From NCBI GenBank assembly GCA_040219025.1, contig JAVJTE010000020.1, positions 682,001 to 746,000 of the forward strand: 64,000 nt of DNA, given 5' to 3'. Shown one piece after another: positions 43,462-52,109 of this stretch. Each line of letters opens with the position of its first letter. The first letter of the stretch is position 1. This DNA is from HT1-32 sp040219025 (GTDB lineage: Bacteria; Pseudomonadota; Alphaproteobacteria; Rhodospirillales; HT1-32). The notes beneath the pieces are model-generated. The model had not been told where the DNA came from and searched no databases. It saw only the letters and a list, made by a program, of their open reading frames with translations. A program made the position numbers and the translations under genes.

Positions 43462-44331
43462 CTATTCAGGCAGCGCACCGAGTGTGAAGGCTGCCTTCAG
43501 CAGATCGGTCTGACCGACGCCAAGCGGTGTAAACCACTTGTCATAGATCCCGTCGATCTCGCCGGAGCGGAAAAGTCCGGCCAGTGTCTTCTTGCCGATC
43601 AGCTCAAAGGCGCTGTCGTCACGGCGGACCATCAGGGCATAGGGGTCAAAGGACAGGAAGTCGCCGACAACCTCGAATTTCTCCGGTGTCTTGGACTTCG
43701 CGATCAGGCCGAACAGCAGGATGTGATCGGTGGCATAGGCATCAACACGGTCGGTTTCCAGCGACAGCATACCCTCGGCATGGTCACGTACCGGCAGCAC
43801 CTTGAATTCGATGCCGAGCTTTTCACCGGCGGCCTTGACGGCGCGTTCGTTAATGGTGCCCTGTGCCAGTGCGACAGCCTTGCCGTTCAGATCCTTGACG
43901 GAACTGATGCCGGAGCCTTTCCGGACCATGATCTTGGTGCCGGTGACGAAGGTTACCGGCAGATATTCAACCTGCTGCTGGCGGGTCAGTGTGTTGGTGG
44001 TGGAACCGCATTCCAGATCAATGGTGCCGTTGGCCATCAGCGCAATCCGGGTTTTCGGATTCACCGCCACATATTTGATGGTCAGTTTCTTGCCGAGCTC
44101 TTCCGAGACGGCATCCACGATCTTGTGGCACAGATCCATGGAATAGCCGACCGGCTTCTGGTTCTCATCGAGATAGGCAAAAGGCACCGAGCTTTCGCGA
44201 TGGCCGATGACGATCTCGCCACTCTCGTTGATCTTGGCCAGCGTGCCGGTGAGGTCTGCCGCCGATGCGGGCAGGGTTGCCATAAATCCTGTGGCAACAA
44301 CCGCTGCGGTTAAAAATCTGACTGCTTTCAT
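43462..44331 (-). CDS. Amino acid ABC transporter periplasmic binding protein (GltI-like)
   Basis: A 289-residue type II periplasmic binding protein. A signal peptide covers ~1-25 (MKAVRFLTAAVVATGFMATL, ASA). The mature lobes show IVIGHRESSVPFAYLDENQK, SMDLCHKIVDAV, a DLECGSTTNTLTRQQQVEYL ligand loop and GISSVKDLNGKAVALAQGT. The sequence resembles glutamate/aspartate receptors. The adjacent PLP enzyme suggests the ligand might instead be cysteate or another acidic amino acid. Confidence 0.9.
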   Translation of the reverse strand: MKAVRFLTAAVVATGFMATLPASAADLTGTLAKINESGEIVIGHRESSVPFAYLDENQKPVGYSMDLCHKIVDAVSEELGKKLTIKYVAVNPKTRIALMANGTIDLECGSTTNTLTRQQQVEYLPVTFVTGTKIMVRKGSGISSVKDLNGKAVALAQGTINERAVKAAGEKLGIEFKVLPVRDHAEGMLSLETDRVDAYATDHILLFGLIAKSKTPEKFEVVGDFLSFDPYALMVRRDDSAFELIGKKTLAGLFRSGEIDGIYDKWFTPLGVGQTDLLKAAFTLGALPE

Positions 44332-44368
44332 GATCTGTCCTCTCGTTGATGGAATGATGGAATCGGAG

Positions 44369-45463
44369 TTAGTCGGTGTAGCCGGGTAATCCGAAGATTT
44401 CCGGATAGCCGAACAGGGCGGTACTGCCCCCGGTATGCAGGAAGACGATATTCTTCAGATCCCCGAACTGACCCTTTCTGGTCAGGTCGAGCAGGCCGGC
44501 CATGCCTTTTCCGGAATAAACCGGGTCCAGCAGGATACCTTCTGTCCGGGCCAGCGTGGTGACGGCTTCCTTCATGCTGTCGGTCGGCAGGCCATAGCCG
44601 GGGCCGACATAGTCACAGTTCGCACGCACCCGGTTGCGGGCAACCACGGCGCCGGAACCGAGATGCTGCGAGGTTTTGACGGCAAGATCGAAAACCGACT
44701 GTTCCTGCCGTTCTTTCGGGGCCCGCACGCCGATACCGAGCAGGGGAATGTCGCTTTCAATGGCGGCAAGTCCGGCCACCAGACCGGCTTGGGTGCCGGC
44801 ACTGCCGGTCGCATGGACCAGCAGATCAATCGAAAGACTGATTTCGGCTGCCTGTTCGACAAGTTCACGGACACAGTTGACATAACCCAGCGCACCGACC
44901 GGGTTCGATCCGCCGCCGGGGATGATATAGGGGGTCTGGCCCTTTGCCGTCAGCTTCGCGGCCAGCTTTTCCATTTCCGCTGCCATGTCGGCACCGCCGG
45001 GGCGTTTGGAAATGGTCGCGCCATAAAGCTGATCCAGCAGAACATTGCCGTTCAGGTTATAGGGATCGTCGTTATAGCCGGTGCGGTCTTCCAGCAGGAT
45101 ATGGCATTCCAGCCCCTGTGTTGCCGCCGCCGCTGCTGTCTGGCGTGCGTGGTTCGACTGGGTCGCGCCCTGCGTGATGACGCAGGTCGCACCTTTTTCC
45201 AGCGCATCAGCGATCAGATATTCCAGCTTTCGGGTCTTGTTGCCGCCGCCGGCCAGACCGGTACAGTCATCGCGCTTTATCCAGAGTCGCGGGCCACCGA
45301 GCATCTCGCTCAGCCGGTCCATCGGCTCCAGCGGGGTCGGCAGGTGGCCAAGCCGGATGCGCGGGAAGGTTGCCAGACGTGCTGAAAGCTCTTTGCAGAG
45401 CGCAAGGGGTGCCTGACTGGCTGCGGATGTCTTGTTTTCTTGGTCGCCTTGAGCTTCAGGCAT
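44369..45463 (-). CDS. PLP-dependent D-cysteine desulfhydrase / L-cysteate sulfo-lyase family enzyme
   Basis: A 364-residue member of the ACC deaminase/D-cysteine desulfhydrase group. RIRLGHLPTPLEPMDRLSEM opens the fold. The PLP lysine lies in LAGGGNKTRKLEYL, then TQGATQSNHARQTAAAAA and ATGSAGTQAGLVAGLAA (phosphate loop), and the closing LHTGGSTALFGYPE. The enzymes DcyD (D-cysteine to pyruvate, H2S, NH3) and CuyA (L-cysteate to pyruvate, sulfite, NH3) share this sequence type. Position between an acidic amino acid transporter and a LysR gene makes a cysteate role possible but unproven. Confidence 0.82.
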   Translation of the reverse strand: MPEAQGDQENKTSAASQAPLALCKELSARLATFPRIRLGHLPTPLEPMDRLSEMLGGPRLWIKRDDCTGLAGGGNKTRKLEYLIADALEKGATCVITQGATQSNHARQTAAAAATQGLECHILLEDRTGYNDDPYNLNGNVLLDQLYGATISKRPGGADMAAEMEKLAAKLTAKGQTPYIIPGGGSNPVGALGYVNCVRELVEQAAEISLSIDLLVHATGSAGTQAGLVAGLAAIESDIPLLGIGVRAPKERQEQSVFDLAVKTSQHLGSGAVVARNRVRANCDYVGPGYGLPTDSMKEAVTTLARTEGILLDPVYSGKGMAGLLDLTRKGQFGDLKNIVFLHTGGSTALFGYPEIFGLPGYTD

Positions 45464-45587
45464 AATTTTTCTCTTATTTTTCCATTCTGGACTGGCAAAC
45501 TACGCTTCTGCCTGATTGCTGAAAAATGCTGATTTGTTTTGCCACCCATACTAATTGTATGGCTACGCTGTAATTTTGGAGGGCGGT

Positions 45588-46487
45588 ATGGATACCAGAT
45601 GGTTTGAAGATGTGCTGGTTCTGCTGGAGGAGGGGAATCTCACCCGGGCGGCAGAACGTCGCGCGGTCACCCAGCCCGCATTTTCCCGGCGCATTCGTGC
45701 CTTCGAGGACTGGCTGGGGCAGGATATTATTGACCGCGATACCAACAAGGTAACCATTCGCAACTCTGTCCTCTCCCGGGAAGCCGATATCCGGGCGTTT
45801 CTCATGCGGCTGAACGACCTGCACCGGTCAATACGCGATTCCGGGCGTATGCCGCAGCGGGTCACTTTCGCGACCCAGCATGCGCTGACCTTCTCTGCCC
45901 TGCCGGATCTCATCGGCTCGGTAGAGGCTGCCGGCTATCCGCTGAACTACCGGCTCCGGACCGCCAATCGTGGCGACTGCATTTCCATGTGTATTCGCGG
46001 TGATGCAGACACGCTGATGTGTTACGAGACGCCGGACGAGGATCCGTTGCCGTTCGACGCCAGTTTCCGGCGTCACGTCTGGGGCGACGACCGGCTGGTG
46101 CCTGTGGTCGGTGGTGCGATGCGATACAACCTGACGACGGATGGCGACCTGCCACACGGATCGCCGGTCATCCTGTATCCGGAGAGCAGCTTCTTCTGGG
46201 GTGCGCTGCGCCAGCATTGCCCGCAATGGTCATCGGTTCAGAGTGTCATGCGGCCGCTTTGCGAAAGTGCCTTTACCGCCGGAATACGCGAGATGGTTCT
46301 GCACGGGCTCGGCATGGCCTGGATACCGATGAGCATGGTCTGGAAGGATGTTGAATCCGGACGGCTGGTCGATCTGACCCGAAGTCTGGGGTTCTGCCAG
46401 CTGACAATCTGCCTTTATTCGCGGGAGAAACACTATTTCACAACCAATGTCCTCTCCCGCATGACGCGGGAGCAGGGTTTCGCGTGA
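45588..46487 (+). CDS. LysR-family transcriptional regulator
   Basis: A 299-residue LysR regulator. The N-terminal helix-turn-helix shows LVLLEEGNLTRAAERRAVTQPAFSRRI broken around AAxxxxVTQPAFSRRI. The co-inducer domain begins near residue 95 (VTFATQHALTFSALPDLI) and ends LGMAWIPMSMV. ATG 45588 follows GGAGGG. It is divergent from the PLP enzyme (124-bp gap), so it most likely controls that gene and the transporter. Confidence 0.9.
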   Translation: MDTRWFEDVLVLLEEGNLTRAAERRAVTQPAFSRRIRAFEDWLGQDIIDRDTNKVTIRNSVLSREADIRAFLMRLNDLHRSIRDSGRMPQRVTFATQHALTFSALPDLIGSVEAAGYPLNYRLRTANRGDCISMCIRGDADTLMCYETPDEDPLPFDASFRRHVWGDDRLVPVVGGAMRYNLTTDGDLPHGSPVILYPESSFFWGALRQHCPQWSSVQSVMRPLCESAFTAGIREMVLHGLGMAWIPMSMVWKDVESGRLVDLTRSLGFCQLTICLYSREKHYFTTNVLSRMTREQGFA

Positions 46488-46573
46488 CGGCGGGTGAGAA
46501 CGGTTCCCGGTGTCGTGGCAAAAACACGCCGTTTTGCTTTCACCGACCGCCCGGCTTCGTTATAAACGCGACC

Positions 46574-47785
46574 ATGGAAAGCTTGAATTCTTACAGGGCC
46601 GGACCGGATGAGCGCGGCCATTTCGGCATGTTCGGTGGACGGTTCGTCGCCGAGACCCTGATGCCGCTGATTCTCGAGGTCGAAAAGGCCTATAATGCTG
46701 CAAAAGCCGATCCGGCCTTTCGGGCGGAGATGGACTATTTCCTGAAACATTATGTTGGCCGGCCAAGCCCGCTTTATTTTGCCGAGCGGCTGACGGAAGA
46801 GCTTGGCGGCGCGAAGATCTATTTCAAGCGCGACGAACTGAATCACACCGGCGCGCACAAGATCAACAACACGCTTGGCCAGATTCTGCTGGCGCGGCGG
46901 ATGGGCAAGACCCGCATCATCGCCGAGACCGGTGCCGGACAGCATGGTGTGGCGACAGCCACGGTCTGCGCCCGGTTCGGACTGCCCTGTGTTGTCTATA
47001 TGGGCAAGACCGATATCGAACGTCAGGCACCGAACGTGTTCCGGATGAAGCTGCTGGGCGCGGAAGTCATTCCCGTCACCTCCGGGCGCGGCACCCTGAA
47101 GGATGCCATGAACGAGGCGCTGCGCGACTGGGTCACCAATGTGGACGAGACGTTCTACATCATCGGGACCGCCGCCGGCCCGCATCCCTATCCGATGCTG
47201 GTGCGTGATTTTCAGTGCGTCATCGGCAACGAGGTCCGCGAACAGATGATGGAGGCCGAGGGCCGTCTGCCGGACAGTCTGATTGCCTGCATTGGCGGTG
47301 GCTCGAACGCCATTGGCCTGTTCCACCCGTTCCTTGATGACCGGGAAATCCGGATCATCGGTGTCGAAGCGGGCGGCTTCGGGCTTGATACGCCACAGCA
47401 CGCGGCCAGCCTGAACGGCGGGGCGCCGGGGATATTGCACGGCAACCGTACCTATCTGCTGCAGAATGAAGACGGCCAGATCGAGGAAGGTCATTCGATT
47501 TCCGCCGGCCTCGATTATCCGGGTATCGGGCCGGAACACAGCTGGCTGCATGATACCGGTCGCGTCGAGTATGTCGCAGTGACAGACAAGGAGGCGCTTG
47601 CAGCCTTCCAGACCTGCACCCGGCTGGAAGGCATCATTCCGGCGCTGGAGCCCAGTCATGCACTGGCCCATGTCATCAAGATCGCCCCTGACCTGCCGCA
47701 GGATCATCTGATGGTGATGAATCTCTGTGGCCGGGGCGACAAGGATGTCTTTGCCGTGGCCGAGCATCTGGGGGTGAAGCTGTGA
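46574..47785 (+). CDS. trpB: Tryptophan synthase beta subunit
   Basis: TrpB condenses indole with serine to tryptophan. The 403-residue protein has the opening RAGPDERGHFGMFGGRFVAE, PLP lysine K96 in NHTGAHKINNTLG, the AETGAGQHGVATATVCA loop and CIGGGSNAIGLFHPF. ATG 46574 gives the normal N-terminus. GTGA overlap couples it to trpA. Confidence 0.96.
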   Translation: MESLNSYRAGPDERGHFGMFGGRFVAETLMPLILEVEKAYNAAKADPAFRAEMDYFLKHYVGRPSPLYFAERLTEELGGAKIYFKRDELNHTGAHKINNTLGQILLARRMGKTRIIAETGAGQHGVATATVCARFGLPCVVYMGKTDIERQAPNVFRMKLLGAEVIPVTSGRGTLKDAMNEALRDWVTNVDETFYIIGTAAGPHPYPMLVRDFQCVIGNEVREQMMEAEGRLPDSLIACIGGGSNAIGLFHPFLDDREIRIIGVEAGGFGLDTPQHAASLNGGAPGILHGNRTYLLQNEDGQIEEGHSISAGLDYPGIGPEHSWLHDTGRVEYVAVTDKEALAAFQTCTRLEGIIPALEPSHALAHVIKIAPDLPQDHLMVMNLCGRGDKDVFAVAEHLGVKL

Positions 47786-48639
47786 GCGGCCCGCGCGGAA
47801 CAGCGCGGATCGACGCCCGCTTCGGGGCGCTGCGCGACGAAGGCCGTGCCGGGCTGGTGACCTATCTCACTGCCGGTGACCCGGATCCGGCGACTTTCGA
47901 GGATATCCTTTCGCGGCTGCCGGCGGGCGGATCCGATGTCATCGAAATCGGCATGCCCTTCACCGACCCGATGGCTGACGGTCTTGCCATTCAGCTGGCC
48001 GGACAACGCGCCCTTGCCGCCGGTCAGACGCTGGCGCGGACACTGGAGATGGTGCGGCGGTTTCGTGCGAAAGATGCCGCGACGCCGGTTATCCTGATGG
48101 GTTATTTTAATCCGATCTATCGTTATGGCGTTGACCGCTTTGTCGCGGATGCACTGGATTGCGGTGTGGACGGGCTGATCATGGTCGACCTGCCGCCGGA
48201 AGAGGACGACGAGCTTTGCCTGCAGGCCAATGCGGGCGGGCTCAGCTTTATCCGGCTGGCAACACCAACGACGGATGCGGAGCGTTTGCCGAAGGTGATG
48301 CAGAATACGTCCGGATTTGTGTATTATGTCTCGATTGCCGGTGTCACCGGTACCGCGACACCGGATTTCAGCGCCGTTGGCGGGGCAGTCGAAAAACTGC
48401 GCAAGGCCAGTGGTCTGCCGATTGCGGTCGGGTTTGGTATCAAGACGCCGGAGCATGCCGCAGCAGTCGCCCGTGTCGCGGATGCGGCGGTTGTGGGTTC
48501 TGCCCTGGTGCAACTGGTGGCGGATAATATTGACGAGAAGGGCGCGGCACAGCCGGGCCTGGTTGACGCCGTTATCGGTCATGTCAGCGCGCTGGCCGAT
48601 GGTGTCCGCAAAGCGCGACTGAAAAAGGATGTCGCATGA
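47782..48639 (+). CDS. trpA: Tryptophan synthase alpha subunit
   Basis: TrpA cleaves indole-3-glycerol phosphate to indole, channelled to TrpB. The 285-residue TIM barrel has the catalytic Glu in VIEIGMPFTDPMADG, the catalytic Asp loop GLIMVDLPPEE, the VYYVSIAGVTG loop and AVGFGIKTPEHA. It starts with GTG at 47782, overlapping the trpB stop, and its own stop overlaps accD (ATGA). Confidence 0.95.
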   Translation: MSGPRGTARIDARFGALRDEGRAGLVTYLTAGDPDPATFEDILSRLPAGGSDVIEIGMPFTDPMADGLAIQLAGQRALAAGQTLARTLEMVRRFRAKDAATPVILMGYFNPIYRYGVDRFVADALDCGVDGLIMVDLPPEEDDELCLQANAGGLSFIRLATPTTDAERLPKVMQNTSGFVYYVSIAGVTGTATPDFSAVGGAVEKLRKASGLPIAVGFGIKTPEHAAAVARVADAAVVGSALVQLVADNIDEKGAAQPGLVDAVIGHVSALADGVRKARLKKDVA

Positions 48640-49595
48640 ACTGGCTGACGAATTTCGTTCGACCAAAGATCCAGCAACTCGTTCAGCGGACGGAGGTGCC
48701 GGACAATCTGTGGCACAAATGTCCGGAATGCGAGCAGATGATCTTTCACCGGGATCTGGAGAAGAACCGGCGGGTCTGTAACCATTGCGATCATCATATG
48801 CGCCTCGACGCCCTTCAGCGTCTTGAGGTGCTGTTTGATGGCGGCAAGTATGAACGTGAAATTCTGCCGAAGCCGCCGGTCGATCCGCTGAAGTTCAAGG
48901 ATACCCGGCGCTATACAGACCGCATCAAGGACGCCCATACGAAGTCCGGCGAGGATGAGGCGATCATCGTTGCCACCGGCAAGATCGGCGGCGTGACCAC
49001 CGTCGCTGCGGTGCTGAACTTCAGCTATATGGGCGGCTCCATGGGGATCGGTGTGGGCGAGGGCTTTGTCGCCGCAGCCCGCAAGGCCGTGAAGCTGAAG
49101 GCACCCTTCCTTGCGGTGCCGTCGTCGGGCGGTGCCCGCATGCAGGAGGGTATCCTGTCGCTGATGCAGATGGCCCGGACCACGGTTGCCGTCAGCGAGG
49201 TGAAGGAAGCGGGCCTGCCCTATATCGTGCTGCTGGCCGATCCGACGACCGGTGGTGTCTCCGCCTCCTTTGCCATGCTCGGCGATATTGCGCTGGCAGA
49301 ACCCGGGGCGATCATCGGCTTTGCCGGGGCCCGTGTGATTGAACAGACCATCCGTGAAACCCTGCCGGAAGGCTTCCAGCGGTCGGAATATCTGCTCGAA
49401 CACGGCATGCTGGATATGGTCGTTCCGCGTGATGAACTGAACCTGCGTATCGGTCGTATTCTGCGTATCCTGACGTCATCGCGACCGGCCGGGAAGCCCG
49501 TGACTGACGATACGGACTCCATGACGGCGGACACTCCGGCGACCAAACCGGCGAAACCAGCCATTGAAGACAAACGTGACAAACCGGAAAAGTGA
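48636..49595 (+). CDS. accD: Acetyl-CoA carboxylase carboxyltransferase beta subunit
   Basis: AccD transfers CO2 from biotin to acetyl-CoA in malonyl-CoA synthesis. The 319-residue protein has a four-cysteine zinc finger (KCPECEQM ... VCNHCDHHM; residues ~28-52) and the crotonase fold with YMGGSMGIGVGEGFVAAA, VPSSGGARMQEGILSLMQM and DPTTGGVSASFAMLGD. The last ~40 residues are a disordered Thr/Pro/Lys tail. folC begins inside its 3' end. Confidence 0.95.
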   Translation: MNWLTNFVRPKIQQLVQRTEVPDNLWHKCPECEQMIFHRDLEKNRRVCNHCDHHMRLDALQRLEVLFDGGKYEREILPKPPVDPLKFKDTRRYTDRIKDAHTKSGEDEAIIVATGKIGGVTTVAAVLNFSYMGGSMGIGVGEGFVAAARKAVKLKAPFLAVPSSGGARMQEGILSLMQMARTTVAVSEVKEAGLPYIVLLADPTTGGVSASFAMLGDIALAEPGAIIGFAGARVIEQTIRETLPEGFQRSEYLLEHGMLDMVVPRDELNLRIGRILRILTSSRPAGKPVTDDTDSMTADTPATKPAKPAIEDKRDKPEK

Positions 49596-50868
49596 TGCCG
49601 TTCTCGAACGGCTGATGCGGCTGCATCCGAAGTCTATCGATCTGGTGCTCGACCGGGTCTGGCGGCTGCTGTCGCGGGTTGGCGATCCGCAGCTGAAGCT
49701 GCCGCCGGTGGTGCATGTTGCCGGGACCAACGGCAAGGGGTCGACCATCGCCATGATGCGGGCGATGCTGGAGGCGGCGGGCTACCGGGTGCATGTCTAT
49801 ACCTCGCCCCATCTGGTGCGCTTTGCAGAGCGTATCCGCCTGGCAGGCGAGCTGATCCCCGAGCCGATGCTGACTGACCTTCTGGAAGAATGCGAGCAGG
49901 CCAACGGCCCGGATCCGATCACCTATTTCGAAATTACCACCGTCGCGGCCTATCTTGCCTTCTCCCGCACCCCGGCAGATATCCTGTTGCTGGAAACCGG
50001 GCTCGGCGGTCGTCTTGATGCGACAAATGTAATCGACCGCCCGGCGCTGACCGTCATCACCCCGGTCTCGATTGACCATGTGCAGTATCTTGGCAACACG
50101 CTGCCGGCGATTGCCGGCGAGAAGGCCGGGATCATCAAGCCGGGTGTCGCCTGTATTTCCGGTCCGCAAAAGCCCGCGGCACTGGCCGTGTTGCAACAAC
50201 GCGCCGATGATAGCTCCGCGCCCCTGTTCGCGGCAGGCCGGGACTGGCTGGTGACACAGACGGAGACCGGGTTCAGTCTGCGCGGGACCAGCCGGCAGAC
50301 CCGGGATTATCCGCGACCGTCACTGCCCGGTGACCATCAGGTCATCAATGCGGCGACCGCGATTGTGGCGCTGGAAAACCTGCCGGGTGTCACGGTGCCG
50401 ATCGAGGCCCGTCATGCGGGCCTGCAGGCGATTGACTGGCCGGCGCGCCTGCAACGGCTGAACCGGGGCGAACTGGCTGATTTGCTGCCGGCGGGATATG
50501 AACTCTGGCTGGATGGCGGGCATAATGCGGGTGCCGGGGAAATGCTGGCCGCGGTCCTGTCGCAATGGGATGACCGGCCGGCCCACCTGATCTGTGGCAT
50601 GATCAATACCAAGGCAGCGGATGATTTTCTGCAGCCGATGGCAAAGCATGTTGCGGGCCTGCAGGCTGTCGCAATCCCGGGCGAAATCAATTCCCGCACC
50701 GCCGGCGAGACGGCCCGCACCGCGCGGGATGTCGGCATGAATGCCGGTGAGGCGGAGACTGTTGCGGCGGCAATCCGGGCGATCATTGCGGCAGAGCCTG
50801 CGCCCTGCCGCATTCTGATCTGTGGTTCGCTCTATCTCGCGGGAACTGTGCTGTCCGAAAACAGCTGA
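49576..50868 (+). CDS. folC: Dihydrofolate synthase / folylpolyglutamate synthase
   Basis: FolC adds glutamate to dihydropteroate and folates. The 430-residue Mur-ligase-fold protein has the P-loop VVHVAGTNGKGSTIAMMRAM, YTSPHLVRFAERIRL, LETGLGGRLDATNV and TPVSIDHVQYLGNTL. GTG 49576 is preferred; TTG 49564 is also possible. Either start lies within the accD coding end, in a different frame, so the two are coupled. Confidence 0.93.
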   Translation: MTNRKSDAVLERLMRLHPKSIDLVLDRVWRLLSRVGDPQLKLPPVVHVAGTNGKGSTIAMMRAMLEAAGYRVHVYTSPHLVRFAERIRLAGELIPEPMLTDLLEECEQANGPDPITYFEITTVAAYLAFSRTPADILLLETGLGGRLDATNVIDRPALTVITPVSIDHVQYLGNTLPAIAGEKAGIIKPGVACISGPQKPAALAVLQQRADDSSAPLFAAGRDWLVTQTETGFSLRGTSRQTRDYPRPSLPGDHQVINAATAIVALENLPGVTVPIEARHAGLQAIDWPARLQRLNRGELADLLPAGYELWLDGGHNAGAGEMLAAVLSQWDDRPAHLICGMINTKAADDFLQPMAKHVAGLQAVAIPGEINSRTAGETARTARDVGMNAGEAETVAAAIRAIIAAEPAPCRILICGSLYLAGTVLSENS

Positions 50869-50878
50869 GGCCCGGTCG

Positions 50879-51961
50879 CTATTCCCGGGCGATCAGCGGA
50901 AAGGCCGAGAGCTGATGCGGCTCGACCACCGGCGGTGCTGACACCAGAAATTCCGGTCCGAGCTCGCTCAGCGACGTGACGCCCAGCAGGGCCATGACTT
51001 CATGAATCTCTTCCTGCAGCAGTTGCAGCATGCGGGTCACCCCCTCGGCACCGGCGGCAGAGAGCGCATAGCCGTACAACCGTCCGATGGCGACCATGTC
51101 CGCCCCCAGGCAGAGTGCCTTGACCACATCCGAGCCACGGCAGATGGCGCCGTCGACAATGACCGGTGCCCGTCCGCGTACCTGCTGGATGATGTCCTTC
51201 ATGGCCGAGACGGACCCGATGCCGTGATCAAGCTGGCGACCGCCGTGATTTGACACATAGATTGCGGCGGAACCGACATCGAGGGCCATTTCCGCATCCG
51301 CCGGGTCTTCGATTCCCTTGAGGATCAGCCGGACATCCGGATGGCGGTCGCGAAAGCGTTTCACCGCATCCCAGTCAAACCCGGCCTGATAATGCCGTGT
51401 ATCGTCGGTGCCGACGCGCCAGGGTTTGGCAAAGCGGGCAGAAATGTCGCGTTCCCGCCGGGAATAGACAGCCGAATCCACGGTGATGCCGAAGAACCGG
51501 AAACCGGCATCAAGCGCTTGTTTCACATAGCCGTCGATCCAGTCGTCATCGCCCCGGATATAGAGCGAAAAGCCCAGTTCCGCATTCGGTGCGGCAGCGC
51601 GGCAATCGGGGATCGGGCTGCGTCCGACGTAGGAATGCATATACATGGCCCCGGCAGCTTCAACCCCGCGCGACACGGCTTTGCCGCCTTCAGGATGCAG
51701 GTCATCAAGACCGCCAATCGGGGCCAGCATGACGGGAAGCTGCAGCTTTGCGCCGAAAAATTCGGTCGTACAATCGACCTTGCGAACATCGCGCAGCACC
51801 TTCTTGCGAAAGGCCAGCGTATCCAGTGCCAGGCGGTTGCGCTTTGCCGTTGTCTCGGTTTCGGTCGCGCCCAGCAGATACTGCCAGAGTTCCGGCGTCA
51901 GCGTGCGGCGCGCCGTATCGGGAAATTCGTGCAGGCAGAGATAGTCTTCTTCAACAGTCAT
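50879..51961 (-). CDS. FMN-dependent alpha-hydroxy-acid oxidase/dehydrogenase
   Basis: A 360-residue flavoprotein of the lactate/glycolate oxidase family, TIM-barrel fold. Visible are LPVMLAPIGGLDDLHPEGG, GITVDSAVYSRRERD, LILKGIEDPADAEMALDVG, the active-site SNHGGRQLDHG with the catalytic His and Arg, and the FMN phosphate loop ADMVAIGRLYGYAL. It oxidises an L-2-hydroxy acid. A D-lactate dehydrogenase-like gene is divergent, suggesting joint use of both lactate-like enantiomers. Confidence 0.88.
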   Translation of the reverse strand: MTVEEDYLCLHEFPDTARRTLTPELWQYLLGATETETTAKRNRLALDTLAFRKKVLRDVRKVDCTTEFFGAKLQLPVMLAPIGGLDDLHPEGGKAVSRGVEAAGAMYMHSYVGRSPIPDCRAAAPNAELGFSLYIRGDDDWIDGYVKQALDAGFRFFGITVDSAVYSRRERDISARFAKPWRVGTDDTRHYQAGFDWDAVKRFRDRHPDVRLILKGIEDPADAEMALDVGSAAIYVSNHGGRQLDHGIGSVSAMKDIIQQVRGRAPVIVDGAICRGSDVVKALCLGADMVAIGRLYGYALSAAGAEGVTRMLQLLQEEIHEVMALLGVTSLSELGPEFLVSAPPVVEPHQLSAFPLIARE

Positions 51962-52109
51962 GATATGGAATCCAGTCTTAATGTCCGGGCATAATCATAG
52001 CCGGTTGCAGCGACCGCACAATCTCCGGGATCGGTTGTTTTCACTTCTGCCCGGGCCTAGCATAAATGCTCGGGTTCAGGTTATTGCGTTGTCAGAAAAG
52101 GGAAGTCCG

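Noticed and set aside
46433..47767. A 444-codon minus-strand open frame opposite trpB
   Set aside because: It covers the highly conserved trpB almost exactly and shows no family features, so it is a codon-usage shadow.
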